64,000 nt of DNA. It comes from Salvia splendens (lineage: Eukaryota > Streptophyta > Magnoliopsida > Lamiales > Lamiaceae). The stretch is taken from NCBI RefSeq assembly GCF_004379255.2, contig NC_056034.1:35095262-35159261 (forward strand), in the 5' to 3' direction. Within the stretch, counting starts at the first letter, position 1. The number at the start of each line of letters is the position of its first letter. A model generated the notes under the pieces. The model was not told the origin of the DNA, made no database searches, and saw nothing but the letters and a program-made list of their open reading frames with translations. A program made the translations under genes and the position numbers. This document shows, piece by piece, positions 37,730 through 48,344 of the stretch.

Positions 37730-38378
37730 TTGCTGGTCAGACAGACTTTTTTGACCGATCATTAGGTCGATCATTGACTATTCATCGGTTAAGCCATCGT
37801 CGAGAAATTGAGACCTGAGAGGGCCAAGATGAGATTAATTGAATCAAATTCATTGAGGGACTACAAAATGGCAAGAGAGAGGTTTTACCTGTTTATCCCA
37901 ATCAATTCTCTTAGTTATGATCATCAACATTATAGTCTGAAGCAAAGTGCCTATCTGATCCAGGGAGGGGCAGAAGGGGGCAATCGCCCCTCCCCGACGA
38001 CCTGCTACCATGAATCCGGACGTAAAATTTTCGTAGACGCCCCTTCCAATAGCTTCCGACGTCGCCCCTTCCCCATCCGTTAGCTTCTGTTAAATTTTGT
38101 TTCGCTCCTTCTCTTTTAGAATCCTTGATCCGCCACTACTATCAGCATTCAATCCACACACCCTAACAATACAAAAAAAATTTAAGTACATATTAAGATT
38201 GAAGTATCTAGAATATAGTCATGCGTGCCCTGAATATTTTAGCATCATTATAAAAAAAAAAAAAAAACTCCATAAAGTTTCATAACCGAAGATGCAACTG
38301 ATCTCAACATGTATTTCACTGCATAACCAAGCAAAACTCCAATAGGAATTCCTATCAAATAGCAGCATCCAATATAAA
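37730..38378 (-). pseudogene. MATE transporter 3' fragment (exons 6-8)
   Basis: On the minus strand: partial exon 6 (YLIGIP and PIGVLLGYAVK, with a one-base deletion after VK), exon 7 split by a hAT remnant (WIGM... and ...TKRIDWDKQ before GTAAAACC) and exon 8 opening VSISRRWLNR, then TGA where the sister copy has Trp. Exons 1-5 are absent. The value of this relic is that its exon 6 keeps a Tyr codon (TAT) at the site that is TAA in the gene at 42861..44962. Confidence 0.8.
37956..38138. mobile_element. Small hAT remnant in the MATE fragment
   Basis: The insert interrupts exon 7 of the MATE fragment between two CTATC words. The right end in reverse complement is TAGTGGCGGATCAAGG, a hAT-type terminus, and the left end has lost its outermost bases (starts TGATCCAGGGAGGGG). 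The interior is GC-rich (ggggcaatcgcccctcccc). About 180 bp, non-coding. Confidence 0.65.
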
Positions 38379-38515
38379 AACTCTGTTCGTCCCACTCTTA
38401 GTGGTATACTCCCTCCTTCCCACTCAAGATGGCCACATTCTTCAGTGGCACGGGACATTGGCGGAGCCACGGTGGGGCAGGGGGCCCTTGGACCCCTCAG
38501 CCGTTTGAATATTTA

Positions 38516-40093
38516 GGACCCGTTCGCTTTGGCCGATATGCTCATAATTGCATTTATTTCATGTTTTTATGCCCATTCGGTGTATTTGATAAGCTGATGC
38601 AAGGCACGAGTTTTTGAATAGACCCGCACTGTTCCTTTCTTTAATGGTCAAATTCAAATATTGGATGGACGGTGGTTTTTGTTGCTGCCTCGAAACCAAC
38701 ACCCTGAAATGAGCTGCTAATTTCCTGATTTACCCATCACATTTTCACTCCCCCCCCCACGACATTTTCCTCATTTCCGAAATCGTGATCCCCGAAATTT
38801 GAAATCACCCAACCCTAGCCACCGTTGTCGGCCATGCACCCGTTTCTCTATCAATTCTTCTAATAAGGACAACCCTTGCAAGAGAGGAGCCGGGCGTCGG
38901 GACTAGTCAGCCAGATCTGTCTACGGAGAACGAGCAATAGCTCCCAGCTTCGTGTGAAGGATTTTAGGTGTGGTTTGTATTTGTATTATGTAGATGATCT
39001 AACTAACCAGTTACATTTCTTCATAAAATCCCATTTGCTGGGGCATATTACCATCGCGATGACCCGCATTTCTCAAAGCTAGCATGCTTCTACGGGTTGG
39101 ACGATGTGAAGAAGGAACATGAGGTAACAGTTGTATTGCTATCCGACCGGACTGAGAAGATATCTGCTGACGAGCTAAGTTGCTATGAGGTTAATGAGAA
39201 TGACACAGAGGTGAACTCACCAGCTGTATTCCCACCACCAACGGTTCGTCGCAAGCTCTTTCCGGATGAAGTCGAACCCCCTACTGATCGGGAGTCTACA
39301 AATGAAGCTGGCATATGTTTCATTGACCTCGACGCTGATGGGAAACTGCACACTAGGATGATGGGGAAGGGAAGGGACCTGCCGACCCAGCCCGGGCGAA
39401 ACAAAGACCCAGGTGGCCCGTCAAATCTGTCATCCAACGCCAGCTCGTGTGCGTCCAATTCACCTTGCGAGGGATTTCCCACCGTGTAACTGTATAGACA
39501 CAAAAATAACAGAACAACTGCATAAAATGGTTTGTAGACTATGGTAGGCACATATTTTCATAGGAGCAACAACTCCAAGACAACCCCAATAAGCAACTCA
39601 CATATTGGATAACAAACTCATAGCGTCGACAATATCTCTACAACCACCATCAAAACCACCATCAAAACCACCATATTGCTACAATATCGTATGCACACAC
39701 ATGTATGAATGGGTGGAATTCGCACCTCATTTTGAAGCTCCGCCTGGTAATGGGATGTGAGTCGAATTTGGGGTTGAAGTGATTCGAATTTGGATGTCGT
39801 CTATTTGAAGAGCTCCCAAAAATTTGATTGGTACCGAAATAGCCGCTCTTTTTTTTCAATTTTTTCAATTACGCGTGGCTTCAATTGTTTAAAATTTTTT
39901 AAGGGCGAAGTAGTCATTTACATGTATTGCTGAGTCACTTTATTGACACACAGAAGAAATGTTGACCTCAATCTGGGCCCAAATCATATAACCCGAACAA
40001 CGTAATTAAAAATGTACAAGGTGGGCCATACCCAATTTATATCTGCTCAAGTAATTTATCTGACCAAATGAGATCGGACATAGCGAACAACTC
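38516..40093. mobile_element. Harbinger/Pong-like element with a captured gene fragment
   Basis: TTA flanks both sides (38513..38515, 40094..40096). The inner termini are GTTCGCTTTGGCCGAT on the left and, in reverse complement, GTTCGCTATGTCCGAT on the right, preceded by GGACCC and GAGTT respectively. It is 1,578 bp. The interior lacks any transposase frame but contains a patch of gene-like composition at about 38850..39490. Confidence 0.65.
39097..39489 (+). pseudogene. Unrecognised coding fragment inside a transposable element
   Basis: Gene-like composition with an open frame of 130 codons beginning MDDVKKEHEVTVVLLSDR and ending SPCEGFPTV. Upstream in the same reading, after a frame change, DPHFSKLACFYGLDDVKKE can be read, so the coding start is probably further 5'. 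I do not recognise the family. The pattern of a hydrophobic strand, a RRKLFPDEVEPP segment and a Ser/Pro-rich tail is loosely like the C-terminus of plant replication-protein-A-like proteins, but that is a guess. Flanking by terminal repeats suggests transduplication of a host or TE gene. Confidence 0.35.
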
Positions 40094-40127
40094 TTAGTAT
40101 ATATAATATATGTATGCTATATAAACA

Positions 40128-40330
40128 ACATCAGTAGCTAGCGCAGTTGGCATGGAAACAAGCCAATTGTCCGCGAGATGCCGAGTTCGCATTCTGCTGG
40201 TGTGTTTGTTCTCCTGACTAAAGATTATATTTTGATTCGTATATGTTTTTCAGATTTTCTAATATTAGTAGATAATTATTTAACTCTACTAACTATAAAT
40301 GTATAATAACATTAGTAAAACTGGTTTTAA
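40128..40330 (+). mobile_element. Possible tRNA-derived SINE head
   Basis: TAGCTAGCGCAGTTGGCATGG fits an RNA polymerase III A box and GAGTTCGCATTC fits a B box about 33 bp later, the layout of tRNA-derived plant SINEs. The sequence does not fold as a normal tRNA. The tail is T/A-rich and the 3' end is not defined. Confidence 0.35.
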
Positions 40331-40702
40331 ATGTATGTTTAGTTCATTTGTGGCTTTATTTTTAAATTTCTTAAATTAGTAATTCTGGTTGATTTTTTTC
40401 ATATTCATTTAGAGTATTATTGATTTTCTCACATTACTATTTTTATTGATTTTATCTCAAGTAATTTTGTATAAACGATTTAAATTTATATACATAAAGA
40501 ATGATATTTATAATTTAAGAATAAAAACAATTCTATAGACATGTAAATATATTTCTGTATAATATTAGTAAAATTAATATCAATGCTATGCCCTAAAAAT
40601 ATATTCATATTTTTCTTATTATTAATTTCTCTCGCACGACTTTTTCTATAGCTTATGTTCGAGTTGTTTCCGAACACCGAACATACTCAATAAATTTTAA
40701 TA

Positions 40703-40898
40703 CTCCCTCCGTTCACGAAAAAAGTCTCATTTTATTATTTTGAAATGTCCACAAAACATAGTTTCATTTACAAAAATGAAATTTTTTCATCTCATACTTT
40801 ACCCACATTTTTATACATTCTCTCTCTCGTACTTTACCACTTTCTCATTAAAACTCATGCCATCAATAAATGAGACTATTTTTTATGGACGAATAGAG
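40703..40898. mobile_element. Stowaway-type MITE inside the hAT element
   Basis: CTCCCTCCGTTCACGAAAAA on the left is inverted as TTTTTATGGACGAATAGAG on the right. TA lies on both sides (40701..40702, 40899..40900). Confidence 0.85.
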
Positions 40899-41108
40899 TA
40901 GTTGTTTGGGCCCCCATCGTTAAAAGTTTGGCTCCGCCACTGGCACGAGATTTTAGAAAGTATTGTTAGGTGGAATAAAGTAGAGATGAAAAATGTAGTT
41001 GAATATTTTAATGAGAATAGAGGAGGTTATTTTCAAAATTGGAAAGTGACCATCTTGATTGGGAGAAATAAAAAAAAGAAAAGGTAGACATCTTGAATGA
41101 GACGAATA

Positions 41109-42860
41109 TAATATTTTTCTTTTTGAGATTTGAGATGTCCCATTTTAAATGACATATTTATAAATATAGAAACATCTATCTCTACTTTTTCCATCTCTTT
41201 TATTTTATTCTCTTTAATTTACTCATAAAACCACACTATATAAAAGCTCGTACCCAATTAGAAATGCTCCTTAAAATGAAACGGAGGGAGTAAAAATAAC
41301 GAAATTTAAAAACGACACTAATTTCCTACAATTTCAAAATTGAAAAATGGCAGCAAACCATACCTACTTGAGTAACTTCAACGACCCCATAAATATTACT
41401 CCTAATAACCGATTCTAGGGATGGCGACGGAAATTACCTGATGGAGATTGATGATATATATCCGTCAATATTATATTTATTTATTTATATAAGTACAATA
41501 GATGTTAGCTTTGTTTAAGTAAAAGTTAAAAATATCATAAATATAAACTAAAAAACATTGGCTACGTAATTTTAATATACGAATTTGATAGATGAGGTGA
41601 GTTTATACTAGTTTGGTAGAGGCGTGCCCAAACGAGCCAGACCAAAAAAGTAGATAAATTTTGTGATTTGCAAATTTATGCTCTACAATTTTTAAAAATA
41701 ATGTCAATATATTTAATTTTTTTATCATTTTTTGTGCACTCATTTATCATTCTCAAATCAGGCAAATATTTTTATTTTTACTGGATCCATTTCGTTACTA
41801 ACTTTTTTATAAAGTAATGCATGGTCAATATGATAGTGACTTTCATATAAATCTAATTAGGAGGTTTGCCTTTTAGGGTACTCTCTCTAAACATCTAATT
41901 GGATTTTGTCAGAGCAATCAAAATTTTGTTTATTTAACTTTAGATTTATTATCATATAAATCTAATTAGGAGGTTTGACTTTAGGGTACTCTCTCTAGAC
42001 ATCTAATTGGATTCTGTCTGAGCAATTAAAATTTTGTTTATTTAACATTAGATTTTTAAGTTAATCTCGAATCTCGATGACTATTTTCTATGGGTTAGAC
42101 ATGTGACGAGTAGTATAACTTAATTTTACCTACTCCCGTTCTATAAAAATTGTCATCCTTTTCTATTTTTTTTATTTTATGATGTTTCACAAAATTAGTC
42201 ACCTTTAATTTTTGACAATTTTTTTTTCGCATTTACAAGGTGGGTCCAATTTTACCACAATTCACTTTTCTTTCAATTTCTCTCTTATATTTTATCACAT
42301 TTGCAATAAAATGAGTGTCTTATAAACATTGAGCAATTGGCAAACAATATGAATAAGTTCAACATATGGGACCACGAATATGACAAAAATAAATTAAATA
42401 TGAATATGACGCAAATAAATGCAATATGAACCAGATAGAGACGAATATAGAAAGTATTGTGAAGTGTAAACGGAATACTAATTGCTTTTTCATAAATAAA
42501 ATCCAGAGGGTGAAAGTAACACTTTTCTATTCCTTGACGCAGTTTCTTTTGTTTAGTAGTTACAGAGAAACACAAGAAAATATATTCATAAAAAGGAATC
42601 TGGAAAAGAGATACTCCATATAACTTACCTTAATCTACAAGCGTGACAATTTCTGTTGCTGAGTGCTTATTGTGCAATTCAACTGAACAGAAACCAAATA
42701 CTAACAAGTTTTAAGAAAAATGGGCTCTATTTATATAAGAAAATACACCATACTAGAATGAGGTGAACATTCTCTCAACTTATACCACTAGAAAAGGGGA
42801 TGTAACATTTTGGCATGCTTGGTTTCTTATGTACGACGACGAAGACGAGAATCCTGCTGG
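41109..42860. other. Intergenic with degraded MITEs; 3' flank of MATE-2
   Basis: Contains a degraded Stowaway ending GAAACGGAGGGAG at about 41290, another starting CTCCCGTTCTATAAAAATTG near 42132, and the tandem duplication at 41842. From about 42300 it is paralogous to 36500 onward. No gene on either strand. Confidence 0.6.
41842..42059. repeat. Tandem duplication, two copies of 109 bp
   Basis: Both copies begin 'tcatataaatctaattagg' and run through 'aggtttg', 'agggtactctctct', 'catctaattgga' and 'aaaattttgtttatttaac', with only a handful of differences. Simple recent tandem duplication. Confidence 0.9.
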
Positions 42861-44962
42861 TCAGACGGACTCTGCTGACCGATCATTAGGTCGATCGTTG
42901 ACCATCCATCGGTTAAGCCATCGTCGGGAAATTGAGACCTAAGAGGGCCAAGATGAGATTAATTGAATCAAATTCATTGAGGGACTACAAAATGACAAGA
43001 TGGAGATTTTACCTGTTTATCCCAATCAGTTCTCTTAGTTATGATCATCAGCATTATAGTCTGAATCAAAGTGCCTATCAGCATTCCAATCCACACACCC
43101 TAACCATACCAAAATTTCATACATGTTAAGATTAAGTCATGCTTAAGCATCATTTTAAAGAAAAACACAACTCCAGAAAGTTTCATAACATAAGATGCAA
43201 CTGACCTCAACATGTAATTTCATTGCTTAACCAAGCAAAACTCCAATAGGAATTCCTATCAAATAGTAGCATCCAATATTAACATAGACAACCACACTCT
43301 GCCAACCGGCCCCAATCGCCACTCCTGTTCACGATCACCAGACAAAGTTTGTGGCATTCTTCAACGATGCGCTTGCATTGTCTCGCGAATGTTACTAAGT
43401 AAGACGAGAAAGAACCAAGACTCACCAGAAAGAACTGGCTGGACACTGTTCATGAGGATGGAGAATGCCAGCAGAGGCGACAACCGAGCCACCTCAGCAA
43501 CCACAGCACGATCCTCCGTGAATACATAAGCCAGGCGCTTGCGAAAGACTAGAAAGAGTGCAAACAGCACCAGCCCTATGGCTAGTGAGATCACCACTAT
43601 GTTGACAATGGAGAACTTTGCAGTTCTGGAATCGCCCTTCCCAAGCTCGTTTGAAACGCGTACGCTGGGAAAGAAAGATGATGGAATCAATATGGATAAA
43701 GGATTATAGCAGTTGGCTTTATCTACCTTGCTGCAGCCAAGAATCCAAGAGATATCATCATTTCCCAGCCAATGATGTTGAGACTGCAAGAAAATGAATG
43801 TAGCAATGTTTATCAATTACATCCAACCTTAAAACAACTCAGATTGAATCATACCAGATTGCAAGGGCATCAACTTCTACCATAGCATTCTCCAAATTTC
43901 CCGTCAAAAGTATCAGTATCGCGTTGTACCAGAGCTCGAGGCTCCCACCACACAAAAATCAAAGAAAATGATCAAATCCCACCAAAAAAGTTTGGATTGT
44001 TTTTTCATATCATAGTGTGCAATATGGAGTAGTAGTACTATTTATCAACTAAAACAAACACAACGAGTTAGTTTGTACCAAAGCATAGCGCCTGATGACA
44101 CGGAAAGCTTGACCACTGGCCAAAGATCACTGAAAGCCGAGGTTGAAAAGCCTGTCCACATCTCAGGGAATCCTCCTGACGTGACAAAGATCAACTGGCC
44201 GATATTTGGAATCCAGTAGGCCAAGACAGTGGACACCATTGCTCCGGTGACACCAAAGCGGAACTTGACAGTTAGAAGCCATGAGAGAAAGAGATGGATC
44301 GAGAGTGAGCACACTGCAAGGTATGTTATGATCATGTTTTTGCTCTGTGTTTGCAAGTACATTTGGCAGGTAAATGAGACGACGAAGGAGTACATCACTG
44401 GAATGAACCAGAGGGCGATTTTCCAGGCCTCTTCAGCAATCACTTCGTTCTGTCCTAGAGCTCTTAAGAGAGGGGCTGCACATACGTAGATTGGGATGAG
44501 TGAAGTTGACATAATTATCAAAACAATCCATGATCTTTGAAGATGGATCCCAAGCATATGATACTGCCTTGCACCATAGGCTTGCCCACATAGAGTTTCC
44601 AATCCACTGGCTGCTCCAAGCTGCAAATTTTAATCAAATAATAAGCTAGACCATATCGATGATCCATGTTACATATGAGAGGGTATGAAATAAATTACCA
44701 GCAATCCGTTGGCAAATCGAGTAAGGAGGGTCAAGACGAGAGCATAGGCAGCAAGCTCAGTGGAACCGATGTGGCCTACAAAGGCTTGGCTAATGACATT
44801 TATCCCAAACGTGGAGAATCGGGTGAAGATGGCCGGGCCGGCCACCACCCACATTTTCTTGTTTTCCACTAATATCTTCCTCTGTAAACTCTCCTCATTG
44901 ATCACATTTTTTCCAGACTCTACTGCCTTTGTTAGTGCTTCTTGAGTATTATTACCTTCCAT
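42861..44962 (-). pseudogene. Second MATE/DTX gene with one nonsense codon in exon 6
   Basis: The same eight-exon structure as the MATE at 28793..31186, with exon lengths matching exactly for exons 2-7: 44699..44962, 44079..44620, 43855..43941, 43727..43783, 43426..43664, 43206..43324, 43013..43099 and 42861..42938. All splice sites are GT-AG. The N-terminus is MEGNNTQEALTKAVESGKN, then the MATE hallmarks [31 protein letters not shown] and [20 protein letters not shown] at 43227..43229 after IPIGVLLG replaces a Tyr codon (TAT in both paralogues), ending the product at 428 of an expected 490 residues and removing the last helices. Downstream exons 7-8 stay open. It could still be expressed as a truncated protein, so 'pseudogene' is provisional. 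Confidence 0.85.
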
Positions 44963-45195
44963 TGCTCATATAATTCTCGGTCACAAAACAACTTCCGAGC
45001 TGACACACATCACGCAGGCTGTAAATAAATAGTGTTTCTAAATAAAGAAGGAATAGATGAATCAGGATCAGGATAGGACATGAATTGAATGGCTGAATAG
45101 GGCTCATATCCAATATGAATACTACAAATTGCAATTAAAATTACACTTAATCCTCTATGTAATAGGAATAATAACAGATATGAATAACGAGAAGA

Positions 45196-48100
45196 TGTCA
45201 CGACCGCATTTTCTAAGGATAGAAAACACGGATGATCGCGACTAGGGGAGGATTAAAGAAGCGGGGAAAGAAATAAGGGGAAAATAAAATCAAGCATTGG
45301 TTGCGATACATGACTAACCAAGTGCTGATACATAGAAGAAAAGATACTCGATCATGAAAACTCGAGTAATTGTTTGTAAAGAAATTTTAAAATATCAGAG
45401 TTTTGAACAACATAGACTTGAGTCTTTTAAGATGCACAACGGAAGCAAATGAACGCGGTTCCATGTATGAAGACATGAACCTCCGAGAGTCAAAATCTGA
45501 CTGAATTAAATGTCTTGTCTCAATAGCACTTCCTCCACCACTTCGCTGCTCAACCTGCACATTTAGAAATATATACAGGGCTGAGTACAAAAGTACTCAG
45601 TGAACACATTGCCGAAAATTACACATATACATTTGAAAATATTGTCAAGCCATCATCACAGTAACACTAGGGGGTTTATTGAAAAGACCCGAGCTTACTA
45701 AAAATATCACATTGGGTTGCAACCCCTTTTTCTGGTACTTAGCCATATTTGATCACATTGTGCCGTCGAGATGGTGTTCTCGCACGGTCACCTTCTCTGC
45801 CCATCATGTCAGAGGTATTCTTGTGCCCCGGGAAGGTGGCCACCTTCCACGGTCACCTGTTCTGCCCAACATGTCAGAGGGAGCTTGTGTACACTAGTCC
45901 GAGTGGGGACACCACCCTCACTGGGACCCGAATTCGACTTATATCATCATTCATAATTCACTTGGCCGTAGCCAACAGATAGGCATCATACACAAAACAT
46001 TTATGGCATAACAACATCATTAAAATCACAAACAAGTGTTCTTGTTTTCATAAAATATGATTTGTATTTTAGTATAAGAAAGCTCACCTCGTTCGCTTAA
46101 AACTCCTTAACTTGAATTTTCCTGACTCCACCCTTAACTCACGGAGATAACCTTTTGAAAACAAACAACGTACTAATAAGACTCGAGAAATTCACACACT
46201 TATAGGAATGCAGGCCCCTACTTTATTTCTTTTATCATTTGTTCACCGTTAGAAAATTTTAGAAACTTGCATATTAATTAAATTGGGAAATTTAATTAAT
46301 AGCACTTCTTTATTAAACTTAATTGTTCCTGTGACTTGAGAACGTCGTCTCCCTCTTTCTTTCCATTTCCTTAGCGGCCGCCCGAGGCGTCGCGGGGCAA
46401 TGCCGGTCGGCCGCTTACGCCCATAATTCCTCCGTTGGCTCATCGTATTTTCCATCATAATATCGAACAAAAATCCCAAAAATTTATTTAAGCGCATAAT
46501 TGAATTATCGCAACTATTTCCCTTTTTTTTAAGAAAAATTATATGTTTTCCGGACTTGGGATAAAATTATTCATCCCTCGAAATATTCCGGGATTAATTA
46601 AATAATTCGTCACAATTAAATTATCGACCCAACGATTTAATTAAAAACCCAATACTTAATTATTTACCTCACCTCTTACTTGTCATTTAATTTAAAAGCC
46701 CCAATTAAACAAATAAAGGAGCCCAATCTAGCAACCATCCCATTTTAATTAATTGGCCCAAGAAAATAAGTAAAGGCCCAAATTCTTTTATCAATACAAA
46801 TGCCCAATTTTGACTCCCATTTTCCCCAAATCGGTCAACTCTCTCTCCCCCTATCTTCTTTCTTCTTTCTTCTCTCTCTACCCGCCTCCCTCAATCGCAG
46901 AAGCCATCCCCCTTCCGTCGCTCTCTCTCCGGCTCGACGCCGCCGTCGGAGCTGCCGCGGCGGTCGCCAGGAAGTCGCCAGCTGCTGCTGCCTCGCCGCC
47001 TCTGTCCGTCCGCCGTCGCAGAGTCGCCGGGAGAAGCTGCTGCGGCAGCGAGGAGGAACGCCGCCGTCGCCCGCTGCAGCTCGCCGTCGGCTACCACTGC
47101 TGCTTCGTCGCCGTCGGTCGTCGCTCCTGGAATGGAGGCAACCCAGCCGCTGGAGCGGCCACCCTCCTGCCGTCGCCGGGAGTCCAGCCGCCGGCCAAGC
47201 ACCGCGCAGCCCCGAACATGCCCGGAACCACCCCGAAACGTCCCGCAATCAACCCGAACAGCCCCGAAGATAAGTTCTTAACTTGATTTCAGTTCTTTAC
47301 AGGTTCGATCTTTAATTTGGTTGCTTCGATTTATTCGATTCGAGGATTGATTTCAGATCGTGGTTATTGTTTTGATTGTGCGATTTGATCGGTGATGCTG
47401 GTTGATTGAATTATGTGGGGAGTGAAGTAGGATGATGTGTTGGGAGCAGAATGCAATAATTCACGTTTTAAAAATTTGGGTAGGAAAAATACCTTGAACA
47501 GATTTCAAAATAACAACCGGTAGCTCCTTCTCTCGAATTTGGATTCTTGGTTTCTTGAATTTGATTGAGTAGAAGTTGAGAAGAATAAATCATGTTCTTG
47601 TTGCAGAAGAATGAAATAGGAGAAAACTAATTTGTGAAAGAGTATTATAGAGGGGAGGTTGATAGATATGTGAGAGATTTGCATAAAAGTACATATACAT
47701 AAAAGATAAAGATGGTAAGTGGCGTAACTTGCAAGATGCAAGTGGCTTATCTGCTGAGAATAAGATGAAAGTTGTATGACATTATTCCTATCTCAAATAT
47801 GACTTGCTGCTCTTACTTAAACGCAGCATTTAATGCCGTGCTGAAAAATTTGATCCTCCCGGATCTGCCTATCCCTTTCTTTTATATTTTATTTGTTTTA
47901 TTAAATTTTATTATTTGTATATTTATTTAGTTTATTTAATTTGGTATAGGAAAAACCCAGTTTAAGTTCGTGGCTTTGGTGTAGGAAAACAAATAACATC
48001 CATAGTCTTCCCTGATGATGTACCGAACTTTCTTGGAGTGCGAGCACGACCGTTGAACGGGCTGCGTGAACTTTTCTCTAAATGTAATAGATAAGGATCC

Positions 48101-48344
48101 GATAAATTTGTATGATAGTAATTTAGCGGACTTCGGAGATATGCCGGATATTATAAATTTTTATTTGGTGTTACTTTTTTTTCTTTACTTGAAATATTCG
48201 TTCGAGAACGAAGCAACGATTATTTATAATTCCAAGATCAATTATTATACATGAAAATGACAGATTTCGAATACTACAACGATCACTTATTATTTATCTT
48301 TAGGCTAATAATAATAATAAGGTACGAAAGTTCGGGTTGTTACA
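45196..48344. mobile_element. Probable solo LTR of a large LTR retrotransposon (Gypsy-like)
   Basis: It starts TGTCACGACCGCATTTTC and ends AAGTTCGGGTTGTTACA. The TGTCACGACC...GGTNGTTACA pattern is typical of very long LTRs of plant Ty3/Gypsy chromoviruses. There is no primer-binding site, gag-pol or second LTR. Inside are a palindrome GAGTACAAAAGTACTC near 45584, a 55-70-bp duplication at about 45775..45875 (CACGGTCACCT, then CTGCCCA, CATGTCAGAGG, twice) and a GC-rich, Ser/Arg/Pro-coding patch at 46850..47270. The flanking pentamers GAAGA and GAAAT do not match well, so the exact boundaries are uncertain. Confidence 0.5.

Larger units (their letters stand above)
36500..38378. repeat. Partial duplicate of the MATE-2 3' region
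   Basis: The order and sequence follow 42300..43275: 'aatatgacgcaaataaatgca', 'taacttaccttaat', 'gacaatttctgttgctgagtgct' (as cgacaatcgtgacg in this copy), 'gaatgaggtga', 'gatgtaaca' and 'gacgaagacgagaatc', then exons 8, 7 and part of 6 of the MATE gene. A Stowaway and a hAT fragment interrupt the copy. It stops at about 38378 inside exon 6. Confidence 0.8.
38456..40942. mobile_element. hAT element in a Stowaway, itself carrying nested elements
   Basis: The left terminus is CATTGGCGGAGCCACGG and the right in reverse complement is CAGTGGCGGAGCCAAAC. The flanking octamers are GCACGGGA (38448..38455) and GCACGAGA (40943..40950), a target duplication with one mismatch. The ends carry the 'ggggccc' block also seen in the hAT element at 13170. 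It contains a Harbinger-like insert, a SINE-like sequence and a Stowaway MITE. I see no hAT transposase. Confidence 0.85.
38409..41108. mobile_element. Stowaway MITE split by a 2.5-kb hAT element
   Basis: The left part 38409..38455 (CTCCCTCCTTCCCACTCAAG onward) and right part 40943..41108 ('gattttagaaagtattgtt', 'ggtggaataaagtagaga', CATCTTGAATGAGACG) join to match the intact MITE at 28193..28400. TA precedes the left end. Confidence 0.8.

Noticed and set aside
39097..39489. Helitron-type replication protein A
   Set aside because: The resemblance is loose, and no OB-fold core, Rep/helicase or Helitron end was seen.
46800..47286. Overlapping open frames on both strands of a GC-rich patch
   Set aside because: Ser/Arg/Pro/Ala-rich in every frame, no family resemblance, and located inside a probable LTR leader.
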